From assembly GCA_022605405.1 (NCBI GenBank), contig JABYQQ010000010.1:1240001-1304000 (forward strand): DNA of 64,000 bases. The letters are read 5' to 3'. Below are positions 44,529-60,361 of the stretch, one piece after another; positions within the stretch are counted from its first letter, which is position 1; each line of letters opens with the position of its first letter. The notes under the pieces are model-generated. The model was not told the DNA's origin and ran no database searches. It worked only from the letters and a program-made list of their open reading frames with translations. The position numbers were made by a program, and so were the translations under genes. This stretch comes from Earliella scabrosa (taxonomy: Eukaryota; Basidiomycota; Agaricomycetes; Polyporales; Polyporaceae).

Positions 44529-46739
44529 TTAGAGATTCAAGATCTCCAGGAGGCGATCAAAGTCTGGCGTTCCCAGACCAGCGACCTGTGCCACATTACG
44601 ATATGAGCCCTCATCGTCGTACCCTCGCCCTTAACGAACAAATCAATCGCACACGCACCGGGTCCCATCCCTCCGCCGCCTCAAACCCCCGGGGCTCATC
44701 CCCCTCCTCGCACCGAACCGAGCTGTTCCCCGCCACGACGTCCGTCAGCGCCCTATACCCCTTCTTATACAGCCAAGGGTTCAAAAAACCGAGCTGCGGC
44801 CGGCCCGCGGAGAGGAGCCGGTCGTTGAGGAGCGCGACGACGCTCGCGACCGTCGGGCTCGCCGCGCTCGTGCCGTACGCGGGGAAGAAGTAGCCGGCGG
44901 CGTACACCGAGTAGTTGTCCGCCTTGGCGGCGAGGTCGGGGAAACCGCGCCCGGAGGCGTTGAACCGGAGGGTGAGGTCTGGGGTGGAGGTGCTGGTGCT
45001 GGTGGTGTTGATGCCGACGCGGGCGAGGTAGGCGGAGACGGCGGCGTCTTGGTAGGCGGGGCGGGGGAAGTAGTTGGAGAAACCGCCGGAGGAGCCTTCC
45101 CAGCCTGTCTCGGGGGAGTGGCCCTCGGTGCCGCCGACAGAGGTGATGCTGTGTGTGTGTGTGGGATGGTACAAGTGAGACCAGGGATAATGGCAGAGGG
45201 GGAGAAGACACGTACAAGGGACAGCTTGCAGGGAACGCAGCCTCGAATTGCGTGATGTCCGTCACGCCGCATCCGGGGCCATAGTCTCCAGAGGCGAAGA
45301 GCGTAGTCGTACCGCGCGCTCCGAGCTGGGCGTACGTCCTGCATATCCTCCTGTCACGGCATTCCAGAGTGGGCAGTCAGCACAACTGAGGAGTATACAC
45401 AGCTTGGGGAGAGCGCCTTCACTCACTCAGTGACCGCAAAGTCCCAGGCGGTCTCCTGGTGTGCGTAGCTCGTCGTTATGACCTGGGGGAGCTCGTCGAG
45501 ATCTGCGAGGAAGAGAGCCTCGTCCAGGAAGCCATGCACCCCGTCCTTGATTTCTCGACCAACAAAGTACTCCGTGACGTTCACGCCGTTGACAAGTCCT
45601 ATGGTGTACTGGATGTCAAGATCCTGGGAATAGAACGTGGTGGGCATGCGTGTAACGTTCTTGTTCGTCATAACGCACCCCTTCTAGCACTGCATACGGG
45701 TTCTGATAGTCCGACCCGCCGTCGATGCCGACTACGGTGAAGTTGTTAGTCGCAGGGTCCAAGTCGGGGCGGAATATCTTCAGGAAGACCTACGGCATCA
45801 ACGAAGGGTTAGGAGGTCAGCGATCAGAAGGAAGGTGGAGGGCGCGCACGCACCTCAAGATAGGCATAGTGGGCCTCGTTTCCGTAGAACCCAGTCACGC
45901 CCACCCTGTTGTCTTTGTAGACAGCGGGTGTCGTCGGAATGTGGTACAGCTCTTGCAGACAGGCGGGCACTGTGCCATTTCCACAGGCTTCGTCCAATGA
46001 ACAGCGTTTGTGAACTGCTGCGGGAGGAGTGACTGTACGGGGAACGTGCGGTAGCACGATACTGGGACCGCCGCGGCCGGATGAAGTAATGGTCGAGCTG
46101 TCCATGATGCACAAGTCAGTATTCAGTGCGTAGTCTGAGTGGAAACTCGAACTGACGAAGTTATAGGGTGCACCAGGTCGATATGTCCCTGCAGGCCCAG
46201 GGGTATGGTGTACGAAGGCGTACGGATCGCTGTCCTTCCGGTGTTCAACTGCGGGGCTACATCGAAGTCGGCGGAGAAAAGTTCGTTCGCTTTTCTGGCG
46301 GGTAGCTCGACGCTGAGCCAATCTCCAGACGACGAGATGGGGGTGGCGATGAGGTCGTTGGCGAGCAGCCATTCGTTGACAGCCTGGACCGATTCGAGGC
46401 TAGGGGCCACTAACTTCTGTACCTATGAAGTTCCGTTACATGTGCGACAAAAGAAGTTGGAAGATAATGACACACCTCTTCCTTCGATAGGTATTGCCCG
46501 TACCGTGGGCTGTCTGGATCGCTGACGCTGTATAGAGCCTCTATCAAGCCGTCGGGGTCGCTCTGCGCAAGGGCAAGGCGCAGCTTCAGCGTCTCTTCGG
46601 GCACAACAGAAGCCACCAGCGACGATATAGAAGATTTCGCGGTCGGGAGGACACGGAAATCCTCTCCGGCGGGCGACAAGGGGATTGCGGAAGTATAGGC
46701 GAGCAGTAGCAAAGCTGATAACAAGTGGAGAAACCTCAT
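44529..46739 (-). CDS. Secreted sedolisin (S53 peptidase, tripeptidyl-peptidase type), copy 1
   Basis: A secreted acid serine-carboxyl peptidase. ATG 46739 (MRFLHLLSALLLLAYTSAIP) begins a clear signal peptide. The TATA box at 46781-46788 makes this start more likely than the ATG at 46754. The pro-domain follows ([39 protein letters not shown]). The catalytic domain has the Glu-x3-Asp pair formed across an intron (AVLEG to DLDIQYTIG). It also has the oxyanion Asp in a FASGDYGPGCG stretch, the nucleophile YGTSAASPTVAS, and a C-terminal calcium-site region ending GLGTPDFDRLLEILNL. Introns are short. Wood-decay basidiomycetes secrete several of these to break down protein at low pH. A paralog lies at 60.4-62.8 kb. 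Confidence 0.9.
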
Positions 46740-46780
46740 GATTATGAAGCTCATACCACGAGCTACCGTAGACTGTGTCC

Positions 46781-46788
46781 TTATATAG
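46781..46788 (-). promoter_or_regulatory. TATA box of sedolisin 1
   Basis: Minus-strand CTATATAA, about 45 bases before ATG 46739. Confidence 0.6.
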
Positions 46789-48091
46789 TGCCCTCAATGG
46801 ACCCGGATGGACACTGATCGTGCATCCACCCTGGGTCCAGGTGCTAGGGGGACTGCTGAGGTGATAACGGCCGCCCGTCATGTGTCCGTTCGGCCGGCTT
46901 CTGTTGACAGAGGCGATCATGGTTGGATAGGAATACGTATGGGCATGGACTGGATCATCCACGACATGATTTGTGCGGGTTGAAGTCGCCGGAGGCTCGG
47001 GGACCCTGGGTCGAGTGAGAATGGCCGAGAACTCGAACCGACGGCGGTGGGGAACTGCATGTGAGAACAATGGCGACGAGTCGCAGGAGCGATGCGAGCT
47101 TGATGCATACTTGCAGTTCATTCAAGTAGCAAGTATAGCGCAGCGAGATAGTTCGGAGCATGACTGGGTAACTGATTCAGCTTCAACATGGTTGTCGCCG
47201 CCATGAGTTCGTCATGATGGTTTTGCAACGGTCAACCCACTGGTCGGCGGCATTTGCCGAGATACACGTGGCGTCCCGATATGGCAGGTGTGTAGGAATG
47301 GCTAATCAATGTGAATGTGAACGGCTGTTTCTGTTTTCACAGTGAGCAGGAGACGGGCAGATGCCTCAGCACGCGCCGCACACCAACCCCTACATGCAGC
47401 GTCTTGAAGCGTTCCATGTCCCCTATTCTCGCATCTTCGCACGGGGTACCATATCTGGCTGTTGCCGGATCTGGAGGCGACATGGGCGCTTGGTGTGGCA
47501 AGGCGTGTTGGTTTCGACGGTGATGATCTCTCGCCTCGCCGTACGCGCCGCAACCCACCGCAGGCACCCAGCGATACGGAGCGACCACTGCCGTACTCAA
47601 CGAAATGGCGCGCGGCTATTGCATCCGCGTTGGTGCGAGCACTATGGCCACGGCGTGCAAATGTTCCAATGTCGTTTCCATACTATCACGACAGCACGCT
47701 GCCTGTCATTCCTGCTCGCTCTTAAGACTCCAATGGCCCGCTCCCTCCCCCATTCGCCCTTTCCTCGACGATCCCTGGAGCTGGCATAGTACGTCTGCCG
47801 CACCTTTCCTTGGTCATGCATGCTAATGCCAGTCGGTGACAGTCAGATCGGGCGGGACCAAGCCGCGACTTGAGTAATACTCACCAGTGCGCGCTCGCCA
47901 GATAGGTAGAGTCAATTCTTGTACTTGCCACAACATGTCTGACGATGAAGGGTAGCCGGAGAAACGACGACTACGAGAGCGTCCGGCTGTGCCGTCCTTC
48001 GCTCCCAGCGCGCTAGACGTCAGCCCTGATATACTACTCCAATCCCAGTATAAAAGGAGTACAACCTCTGGTCCGCAGACATTTCACACAT
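46789..48091. promoter_or_regulatory. Divergent intergenic region, sedolisin 1 / PKS promoters
   Basis: About 1.3 kb between divergent genes. I looked here for a SAT domain or a 5' exon of the PKS and found none. The right end has TATAAAAGG at 48049-48057 with a CCAAT just before it (48039-48043). Confidence 0.5.
48049..48057 (+). promoter_or_regulatory. TATA box of the PKS gene
   Basis: TATAAAAGG, about 40 bases before ATG 48092. This supports the PKS starting here with no upstream SAT-coding exon. Confidence 0.6.
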
Positions 48092-51000
48092 ATGCCCCAA
48101 GCAACCATGTCCGCCGCATCGACCTCCATTGCCATCGTTGGCATGTCTGTGGATTTCCCCGGAGCAACCGATATAGATGCCCTTTGGGACGTCTTGCAGG
48201 ATGGTATCAACACCGTCACGAAGGTACGCCCTCGTGCCCATTTGACACGAATCGCTTTGACACTCTATCTAGATTCCCATGGAACGGTTCGATGTATCCG
48301 CCTATGCACATGACTCTGCGCACTCGGCACGCTCGATGAACACAATTCACGGCAACTTCTGTCGAGATGTGGACGTGTTCGACAACGCATTTTTTCACAT
48401 CTCTCCTCGGGAAGCCCGCAGTATGGATCCGCAGCAACGAATGCTGTTGCACGGCGCATATAGGGCCTTGGAGAACGCTGGTTACGTACCGGATGCCACT
48501 CCGTCATTTCGACCCAGCACCTTCGCCGTGTACATCGGAGCCGCAACCAATGACTATGTCCAAAATCTCAGGCACAACATCGACGTCTACTACAGCACTG
48601 GTGAGCCGGCATCAGTGGATGCTTCGTATCTCATGTGCTAACGGTCAGCAGGGACGCTACAAGCATTCCTCAGCGGTAAACTATCGTATGCGTTCGGGTT
48701 TGGTGGTCCCTCGATGGTACTTGACACCGCTTGCTCTGCCTCCTTTGTCGCTATTCATCAGGCATGCCGCGCGTTGATGAACGGAGACTGTAACGCGGCT
48801 CTCGCGGGGGGAGTGAATGCCATAACTAGCCCAGACGTACGTCATCTAACTGCTTCCGTGCGATAGTGGGGGCTCCCGGCTGATGCGTTCCCAAGATGTA
48901 TCTTGGACTAGCTCGTGGCCATTTCCTGAGCGCGACTGGCCAGTGTCGAACGTGGGACGCGTCAGCAGACGGGTACTGTCGCTCCGAAGGCTGCGGCCTC
49001 TTCGTCCTCAAGCGGCTCGACGACGCCATTGCGGAGAACGACCGGATCCTAGGCGTTATCAAAGCAGTCGAAGTCAACCAGTCCTGCAACGCGCGTTCCA
49101 TCACGCATCCGCACGTCCCATCACAGGTCGCGTTGTTCGAGAAGGCCATTGCGTCCGCGTCAATACACCCGCACGACATCAGCGTCGTCGAATGCCATGG
49201 CACAGGTACGCAGGCGGGCGACCCCACGGAGCTCGAGGCGATACGTAAAGTATTCGGCGTTGGCCGCGGACCCGACAACCCCCTGCACATCACATCCATC
49301 AAGACGAACATCGGGCACGCCGAGGCTGCGTCCGGCGCGGCGAGTCTCGCGAAGGTCGTGTTGATGATCCGCGAGAAGACGATCCCGCAGCACCCATCTT
49401 TCGAACGACTGAACCCGAGGATCCCGGACTTGTCAACGGACCATGTCCGCATCGACACCTCGCCAGTCGCCTGGACGCCCTCGCCGACCGCGCGCGGGAA
49501 GCGTCTCGCGCTGCTCAACAACTTTGGCGCGTCGGGCTCGAACGCGGCCATGATCCTCGAGGAACATCTCGACCCACCTCGCGGAGCCCGCGGGCAGCGC
49601 CGCACTTGCCTCGTCCTCGGTCTGTCCTGCAAGAGCGCGGTAGCGGCCGAGAAGCGACGCGCCGACTACATCGCGCACCTCGAGCGTTCGAGTTCTGCCA
49701 CAGACGAGGACGAGGACGACTTGCTCCTGCTACAGGACGTCGCGTATTCTGCGACTGCGCGGCGCCAGCTGCACAAGTACCGCCTCTGCGCGAGTGGCCG
49801 GTCGCGGGACGAGCTTCTCCAGAGCCTGCGCGCGGCGCGGGTCGTGGAGGCTTCCCCCGCCGCGGCCGAGGGTGTCGTCTTCGTGTTCTCCGGTCAGGGC
49901 TCCCAGTACCCGGGGATGGGCGCGGACCTTTATCGCGAGTTCCCACTCGTCGCGCAGTGTGTGGACGCGTGCGATCAGAAGCTCGTGAGCATGGGGTTCG
50001 TCGGTGTGGCGGACGTGTTCCGTGGCTCTGCTGCAGACAGGGCAGCGGCACCTGCGACTCTCGATGATGTGGAACGGTTCCAGGCGGGACAGGCTGCGCT
50101 GTTCGTCCTGGAGTACGCGCTGGGGATGTTGTGGGAGTCGTGGGGCGTGAAGCCGTGCGCGGTGCTTGGACATAGGTACGTGCGTTCGGTGCTGCCTGAG
50201 GAGTGAGTTGACTTCGGGCTGTTGACAGCTTTGGAGAGTTTGCGGCGCTGGTCTTCGCGGGGGTCCTTACCCTCGACGATGCGCTGAGAGTCGTGGCCAC
50301 CCGCGCGCGCCTGATCGCGACGCAGTGCGTCCCTGGACGGACTGCGATGTCCTCTGTTCGTGTGTCTGCAGAGCACGTCAAGCTGCTGCTCGCGGAGTTT
50401 CCGGAGCTGGAGCTCTGCTGTTACAACAGGTGCGTCCGTCAGTTGATATAGTCGTGGTCTCTTGCGGTGGCTCGTTCCTGATGTTGATCGCACGTCTAGC
50501 ACGGCTCACTGCACTGTCGGGGGCAAAGTCGCGCAATTGGGAGCGTTTGAGAAGGCGTGCGGGACCCAGGGTGTCCAGTATACTCGCCTCGACGTCCCGT
50601 ACGCCTATCATTCCAAGGCTATGGACCCCGTCCTGGACGGTCTGCGCGCCGTCGGTCAAACGGTCGTATTCTCCCCTCCCACCCTTCCTGTCCTCTCCAA
50701 CGTCATGGGCACATTGGTCCAGCCCGGTGACGCGCGCCCCTTCACTCCAGACTACTTCGCAAGACACTGCAGGGAGCCCGCGCGGTTCCAACAGGGTATC
50801 GCCGACCTCCAGTCTGCCATCAATCTTTCCACCGTGTCTGCGTGCATAGAGCTCGGGCCACATCCGACGACGCTCTCCCTTTTACGAGGACTCCAGGTCG
50901 ACGGCGCGCCCCTACTCCTTCCTTCCTTGCGCAAGAACATGGCGTGCGGCGACACGCTGTGTGGCGCTCTGGCTCAGCTGTACTGCACACCCGTGCCGGT

Positions 51001-53810
51001 CCAGTGGAGGAAGGTTTTCGCTGATTTGGCCCCGGACGCGGGGCTCGTCGACTTGCCCCAATATCCGTTCGCGAAGACGCGTTTCTGGGTGCCATTTCAA
51101 GAAGAGGTTGCGCGCGCGGAGCCGGCCCACGGGCGCGGTGCGCACACGTCTTCGCACTCTGCGGAACCTGTAGTCCTCGAGATGGACATCGCTTCGTTCG
51201 CGGAGCTCATCCAGGGCCACTGCGTCGCCGGAGTGCCGCTCTGCCCGGCCTCGGTGTATACCGAGCTTGCACTCTCCGCTGCGAGTGCTGTCCTGAAGGA
51301 CGGTTCGGAATGGCGGAATCGCGACGTGGTCGAGCTGGCTGACTGTCTGTACCCCAAGCCCCTGGTCTACGCTCCCGAGAGGAAAAGCACGCTGCGAGTC
51401 GAGATCATCCCCTCAGCGACGGGCGCGGGATCGTTCAGCATCTTGTCCCTCGACGAAGGCGCCACCCACACGCAGTTGCATTGTACCGGCTCGTACAAGA
51501 AGAAGACGGAGGAGGCGTGCCTCTCGAAGATGGGGTACGCGAAGCCGATGCTGGAGCGCGAGATCCAGACGGTGCTCGCGCACACGTCGTCCGAGGTGTT
51601 CAGCACGCGGACGTGCTACGAGCTGCTCTTCCCGCACGTCGTGACCTACTCGCCGGCCTACCACGCGATCCAAACCATTACGATCAACACGGCGCTCTCC
51701 ACCGCATACGCCGTCGTTCAGCTCCCAACGCCAAAGCGCATCCCTGGTCCCTTCGCCCTCGACCCCGTCTTCGTGGACGCGCTTCTGCACGTCGCGGGCT
51801 TCATGCTCAACCTCATGTTTGGAATGAACGGGCGCGACGCGTGCATCTGCGCGCAGGTCGACAAGATCAAGCTCCTCCCTACGCTCGTCGATCCCGCTGC
51901 GCGGTACGGGATGTACACGTCCGTCGTGCGGTCCGAGGACGGTCTTGCGGTGGCTGACGTCTATGCTATCGAGCTGGACGACCCCCGGAGACGCGTCGTC
52001 GCTTGTTTGAAACGGGCGCGGTTCCGCAGGGTGGTGATGGCGAGTCTCGCTCGAGTCCTCAAGACAGCTGCTGGCTCCTCCCCAACGTTCATCTCTTCAG
52101 GCAATGCGAAGACGGCCGCTGTCTCTCTAGTAGCATCTGCATATACCTCAGCACAACATCCACCCCTCCGCAACGCCGCGTCGCAGCCCACCCACGCCGA
52201 TACGGATCTGCAAGAGAGCGTCGTGGACATCATCGCCGAAACGTCCGGGATCAGCAGGGCGGAGGTCGTCCCGGACGCCTGTCTCGCGCACCTCGGCATC
52301 GACTCGCTCATGATCTGGGAGCTCGTCTCCCGTCTGCATGCGATCCTCCCCGCCGGCGCGGTCGACACGCACACGCTCGCGGCTGCGTCCACTGTGGCGG
52401 ACCTCGTTCAGATCGTGTTGCAGAGGCGTGGCGCGCGATCGAGAGTCGAGACGACGTCGAGCACTTCGACGGTGTGCGACATTGACGACGGAGAGGCCGA
52501 GCGGGTGGTCGTCCACACGAGAACGCGTCGATTTTCAGAGGCTGGAGACACGCTCGATGTTGCGCAATCTATGACCGGGGCCGCATGCCTTGACGCTGTT
52601 AGGGGGATCCTGTCCGCCGTCCTCGACGTCCCTCTTGAACACGCACTGGACTCTGCGGAGCTGGCGAGTCTGGGCCTGGACTCGCTGACTTCCATTGAGG
52701 CGCGCCATATGTTCCAGACGCAGTTGGGAGTGGCGCTCAACGAGGAGCTAATGCTCGCCTGTCGGACGGTCAGTGATATCGCGCAGGTGGTCTCTGCCTC
52801 GCAAACCCCTCATCGGGCGCCGGCTCGATCTCGGTCACCTCTCGCGCCCACTCCTCCGATCCTTACTGCACAACCTCTGCACTACACCCTCCCGCAGCTC
52901 ATCCGCCTCCAGTGTGCTCCCACAAGCAGAGCACATTCTCCACCTCTCATCCTGATTCACGATGGGAGCGGCTTCGTGAGCGGGTATGCGAAGCTCGCGC
53001 CGCTGGGATGCGACGTATGGGGCGTGCAGAACTCGAGCTATGCTACCACCCGTGCGCTCGTTGAGGCGGAGCCTGGAAGAGAGCTTGTGGCGATGTCTGT
53101 GAGCTATGTCAAGCTGCTGGCGGACCACCTTTTCCTGATTGGGGAGACGTACAGAGGGGAATGCCTCATTGGGGGTAAGAATTGCCTGCATGTCTCGTGC
53201 ATGACTGATACTGACAATCTCATACTCGTAGGATGGTCCTTTGGAGGTGTCCTGGCGCTCGATATTGCACGGCGACTGTCGTCAATCGGTATCGAGGTAA
53301 AGGGACTCGTCCTGATCGACGCCCCTGCACCTCAAACAGCCAACCCGCTCACGGAACACATTATTGAGAACGTTGCTCAGAAGGCGGGGTCAAGGGGCGT
53401 GGCGTCGCAGCGTACTGTGGAGGTCATCAAGGCGCAAATGCAGTATGCGACGAGCGCGCTCGTCGCTTATGACGCTTCTGGCACACCGTGTGGACCCCAG
53501 GGCGACCCGCCCGCAGTCTACCTCCGCGCTTCAGAAGGCGTAGACGTTCCTGCTCGTGCGGATGATGATTCTAGCGCTTTCCTGTCCAAGGACAGAGAGG
53601 ATTGGACTGTCGCGAGATGGGAAGAGACGATTGGGAGGAAGATCACGGTCCAGGACATTCCGGGCGACCATTTCACGGTCTTCGATGAGGAGAATGTAAG
53701 TAGAATTTTTGATCGACCTTGTGATTGTGGAAAGCTGACGACGACAACCGTCGTAGCTTCGGACTCTGTCGGAACGGTTGAGAAGTGCAGTCGAACTCTT
53801 GTGCCAGTAG
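48092..53810 (+). CDS. Non-reducing polyketide synthase KS-AT-PT-ACP-ACP-TE, lacking SAT
   Basis: An iterative NR-PKS of the orsellinate-synthase type. Eight exons: 48092-48223, 48273-48600, 48652-48836, 48896-50175, 50229-50429, 50500-53174, 53232-53695 and 53757-53810. Joined, they give an open frame of 1,772 residues. KS begins at once ([14 protein letters not shown]), with Cys in DTACSAS (about 181), [12 protein letters not shown] and [12 protein letters not shown] has [12 protein letters not shown] (about 547) and GHSFGE split by intron 4 (about 641). PT has the catalytic His in [11 protein letters not shown] (about 949) and Asp in [12 protein letters not shown] (about 1131). Two ACPs carry LGIDSL (about 1310) and LGLDSL (about 1436). 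TE has GWSFGG, completed across intron 6 (about 1602), and GDHF (about 1746). There is no SAT domain. Neighbouring halogenase suggests a chlorinated aromatic product. Confidence 0.95.
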
Positions 53811-55948
53811 TTTGTAGATAGAGATGGGCATGATAAGACATTTGCTATTCGAACGTCATTTCTTGGAACATCGTAGCGTAGATATGTAGGTTTGGAGCCG
53901 TAGTGGAACATGATCGTGGCGGAATGACTGGACATACTGGACAGTGGCATCTCCGTAGAATTGATGAACATACAGATGTGTGCTCCATGTGTACCCCACT
54001 CCATATAGTCCTTCTGCAAAATTCTCTTCCAAAGCCCTGCTTGCCCATAGACTTTGTTGCACGCGTTGCACGCGTTGGACGAGCTCGACGTTAGTGATAG
54101 TCCGCTAGCAGGCTCGGGACGACTGTCGGGGATGCGAATGCAGAGCCATCGTCGATGAATGCCCTCTCAATAAGAGCTACAATAGGGAAGAGTCTTGAGA
54201 TCAAATACGAGAGGAACGAGCAGCACTGAGAGAGAGAGAGAGAGGGAGAGATGCTGAGAGATGGGGGTTCGAGACAAGGACGGATCGCACTAGCGCCAGT
54301 CAGATATGGTCCACTCTCACCCGCTCTCACCTCATTGACTCCCTGACTCAATGTTCAGGTTCAGTGTTCTCTTGTGCAGCTATGAGAGGGATACACAACG
54401 CTCTGTCCAAGTATATGAAGAGCAGGGGAAGAAATGAGCCGCAGGAAGCGAGATACGTAGTGAGTCCATTTCGCTTGCTGCCAGCTGTTCATCCCCCAGC
54501 TTGCAAGTGATCTCCCCTGACAAGACCGGAGACCAACTCGATAGCAATGCAGAGAATATCTGTGAAAGCAAGGGAAGAACGGGTAAGGTGATGCGAGGGT
54601 GATTTTTTGAAAGATGAGTATCGCGACCACTGTCATCATGAAGCCAGAAGATGCTAGGATCGGGTCGAGTCGGACGATCAGTAGTAGTTAGAACCCCCAC
54701 CGACCTCATGCATTCACTCAGTTTCCGAAGAACGACTCTTTCAGGTGCGCTTCCTTCTCCTGCTCGACTTTTCTCTACTCAGATAGCAATCTCGTCCACA
54801 GGGATGTGCCGAACTTGGAAATTCCTGCACCGGCATCGTGAACAGTGATCTATCATGGCTTGGTCGACCCTGGTATGACCATAAGCACTTCCATGTGGCC
54901 CGGATGACTCGTTTTATCGGCACGCAGTGGACGGCGCGAACGTTGTCGGAATTGCGCTTCCTCATGGTGATTATGGTGCATATTGAAGTGCACAGCTGAC
55001 AAGCCAGGGTTGCTTCGTCTATCTGCTCATATACGTACTTCTCTTTCATCTCTTGTGCATTGCGGAAGAATCAAGCGTCTGGAGGAATGCGCCATCGAGA
55101 GAGAAGACCGCGCCGAGTACCCGCCACCTGAAGCGGTTTGCTCAAGCTTTACCCAGGGCAGCTCGGCGGGCGGACTCGGACGAACGGGGCGAAGTCTGAG
55201 GTCCTCTCAGGCTGAGTTTCTCGCGATTGGCATACTCATGTCACAACTCCTCCCTAGCAGGACCCATCTCTCAAAGTCTCCTCAAATGGACCGAGGGCGC
55301 TACAGACATGTATAAGCGCCCGTGGCAGGTAGCGAAGACAAGGGATTCGATTGAGACAGTCAGGGTACGTCTATGCCCATTTGGTCCCTCGTGTAGTTTT
55401 ATATCTCACTATAGTGCTACGTTAGCGGAATTATATGCCACAAGGACTCGATGCAAAGATAATTTGGCTCGGACATCCTCCTAACCACCGACACACTCAG
55501 GTGCTCATATTCCTAGACGAATTGCCGATGAACACGCACGATACGACCTCTATACTGCCTAAAGCGCGAAAATGTTGGAATATCTGGCGCCCTTGACACC
55601 GGGGGGACAAGCGGATAACAATGTCTAAGTGTCCCGATGGTTGGGGCGATGGGGTGAGTACGTCTGTCGATGCAGACGATTGCTGACGTCCAGGGCAGGA
55701 CAATCACCAAGCGTACAGTCAGCCATAATGGCAAACGTCGTTTGTTGTCACGTTACTAGTCGCGCGTCGATTGTTGAAAACGTTCAACAAACACGACAAG
55801 GTTTGGACACGGCAATGGGTCGGTTTCCCACGGCCGCGCTCACTACATAGGCCCGCTTTGACTCTTGCTCCTTCCCATCACGCAGCTACCAACCTCTCGC
55901 CTTACCGCCGCATCCTCCGTTCTCGCCCGCATTATCAGTGTGCACACC
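53811..55948. other. 2.1-kb region without a recognisable gene
   Basis: Short unrelated frames only. It includes a GA microsatellite at 54229-54250. The right end must hold the promoter of the second zinc-finger gene. Confidence 0.35.
54229..54250. repeat. GA dinucleotide microsatellite
   Basis: About ten GA units on the plus strand, then GGGAGAG. Intergenic. Confidence 0.8.
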
Positions 55949-57192
55949 ATGGTCCTCATCCCCCAGCAGATTGCTTGGCCTTTGGAATTGGTCGATGTCG
56001 CGGTGCGCTGCTGCCTACACACTCTCCTACTTCATTATTGCATATTGACATGGGTATTCCTACGGCCCAAGCGTTACGGGAGGGACGATACCCCACCTCC
56101 CGACCCCAGCGAGCTAGACGACGACGAGTTCTTCAACGTTCACAATGAACTTTCATTTATCACCGGTGAGGGCGAGGTGCACCAGCAGAGCGATGAGGAG
56201 GCGCTTGCCCGTGTCGAAGAGACCGCGGAGGAGGACGATGACGAAGTAGACGAGGGTGATCAAGACGCTGAAGGAACCGAGGAACAAGTAGTGGAGCAAG
56301 TCGCTGCGCCTACAGAGGACGGAGACAGTCAGAGCGCGGACGTAGTGCCGCAAGCTGCTATGGGTGAGTAGCATCGGTTTCTACTGTTTCCTGACCGTGA
56401 ACACCTGATGTGTGTGCAGCTCTATGCCGCTCCACGTCTCCAGTACCGCAGACCTTTGAGTCGTTCCGTAGCCCCTCACCCGACCCCTCGGCCATCGCGG
56501 GGCCTTCAACCGTCGACCCGATCTCCCGTTTCGGCGACATCACCAACACTCGCCGATCCGCTCGGCTCGTTACGAGGCCTCCACCTTCCTACGCGCCCTC
56601 CCGCTCGCCTTCACCTAGTCTCAAAGGGAAAGGTAAGGCGACGAGTCACGCGACAAGCAAGAAGCGGGCCAGGAAGTCTGAGAACGACGACGAAGACACC
56701 GCCCCACCCCCCGCTAAGAAGCAGAAAGGGCAGCATCCGAAAGGCAGGAAGGCGAAGATCCCCACCGAGATCTTTGAGCAACTCCGCGTCCGCCTGTGGT
56801 CCGGGCTGTGTCCTTGCTGCCAGCACAAGCTCCCGCAACATTCCCTTCGCGGGCTCACCAAACACCTCGCAGACGACCTTTCCCGCATTCCGGCACCAGA
56901 AACTCTCTGCTGTGCCTCATACGCATCTCAGCACGTTACACCAGAATCGCTGGCCCAGCATCTTTTCGACCACCATCTCGCCGATGTCACCATGGGATGG
57001 GGGTGCATCCTCATGTTCTGCGAAGACCACTTCTGCCCTTGGGTGTGCGTAAGGCCGGACAGGGTCCGTCAACACCTTGAGAAAGATAGTCGGCACGAGC
57101 CATATGGCAAGGACCTAGTGGTGAGTGCCCTCGTTCAGGAAGAGTTGGAGCTGGATCAGTTGGACGAATGGATCGACAAGTATGAGACCTGA
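55949..57192 (+). CDS. Zinc-finger-like protein, two exons (second of the type)
   Basis: Exon 1 (55949-56363) starts MVLIPQQIAWPLELVDVAV, has a hydrophobic stretch (CCLHTLLLHYCILTWVFL) and then a very acidic region (AEEDDDEVDEGDQDAEG). A 56-bp GT-AG intron (56364-56419) joins ALCRSTSPVPQTF. Ser/Pro-rich linker and basic nuclear-signal-like stretches (SKKRARKS, AKKQKGQHPKGRKAK) follow. The C-terminal third has three Cys/His units: CPCCQHK ... LTKHLAD, CCASY ... LAQHLFDHH, and CEDHFCPWVCVRPDRVRQHL. The protein ends LDQLDEWIDKYET. The order acidic, basic linker, three fingers, acidic tail matches the gene at 42.6 kb. The hydrophobic N-terminus may be a membrane anchor or may come from a missed start; this is unresolved. 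Confidence 0.65.
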
Positions 57193-57319
57193 TCGAAGCA
57201 CTGTTGGTTGTAGCATGCATGTTTGTACCTTATTGATAATATTTGTACTTCTCTACTTGATTGTCAATTGCTATATCGCTGTCACGCGCCATCGTCAAAC
57301 ACTCAGGCTACTCCTGTTC

Positions 57320-59676
<2,357 letters not shown>

Positions 59677-59696
59677 CTAATGCCCGCCTCGACCAA

Positions 59697-59703
59697 TTTA
59701 TAG
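59697..59703 (-). promoter_or_regulatory. TATA box of the halogenase
   Basis: Minus-strand TATAAAT about 45 bases before ATG 59652. Confidence 0.55.
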
Positions 59704-60361
59704 GCATAGTTCACTACGGATTGCGGTGGCCTGGAGCTCGTTAACAGTCGGGAACAGCACCAGCCATCTGACGTCGTGAGAACTCGACCGACTTCCTCAG
59801 ATGCGGAACCACGATAATGGGCCGCTTAGGGAATGACTACGCAGGCAGTGTTAGGCACACTCGAGCCCGGTTAGTATTGCAGCCGCGCAGGCGAGACTGC
59901 GCAACACTCACCAGACGTAACCTTCTCCGAAAACATCGGAAGTCCATCTTCCCTCAGCAATCTTCGGAGGCTCGAGACGATGATTCCCATAGACATCGGC
60001 TGGTGGTGGATATCTGTCAGTAGCTATCAGGTCATCCTTTTGTTAGCTTGGTACCAACACGCGGCCTCGAGAACAGCGCGACACGCGACATGTCCGTAGT
60101 ACCCTGGTAAGCATGATGTCCACCGCTCGTCCAACGTTTAAACGTTCAACTGCCAGGATCAGGCTGCAGCCGATGTGGGAAGCAGCCAACATGGCGGTGC
60201 TAATAGAAGTCATCGGAATATCACATACATACAACAAAGCGAGGTCCGTGTACGAAAACGATTCAAGTGACGACGCACGATGGTCAAACGAAAGGGTATG
60301 TCGTAAGATCGTCACGACAGCTGATGCGAAGCGGATATTGACCACAGCAGCACCTGCGACC
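59704..60361. other. Intergenic region, nothing recognised
   Basis: About 660 bases between the halogenase start and the sedolisin 3' end; contains the rest of the halogenase promoter. Confidence 0.3.

Noticed and set aside
47361..47789. Possible SAT domain or upstream exon of the PKS
   Set aside because: The frame has no SAT active-site pattern, is not joined by splice sites to the KS exon, and lies before the PKS TATA box.
48826..51957. Several long frames in other phases or on the minus strand in the PKS
   Set aside because: The PKS reading keeps all catalytic motifs through eight exons; the others have no motif and are shadows.
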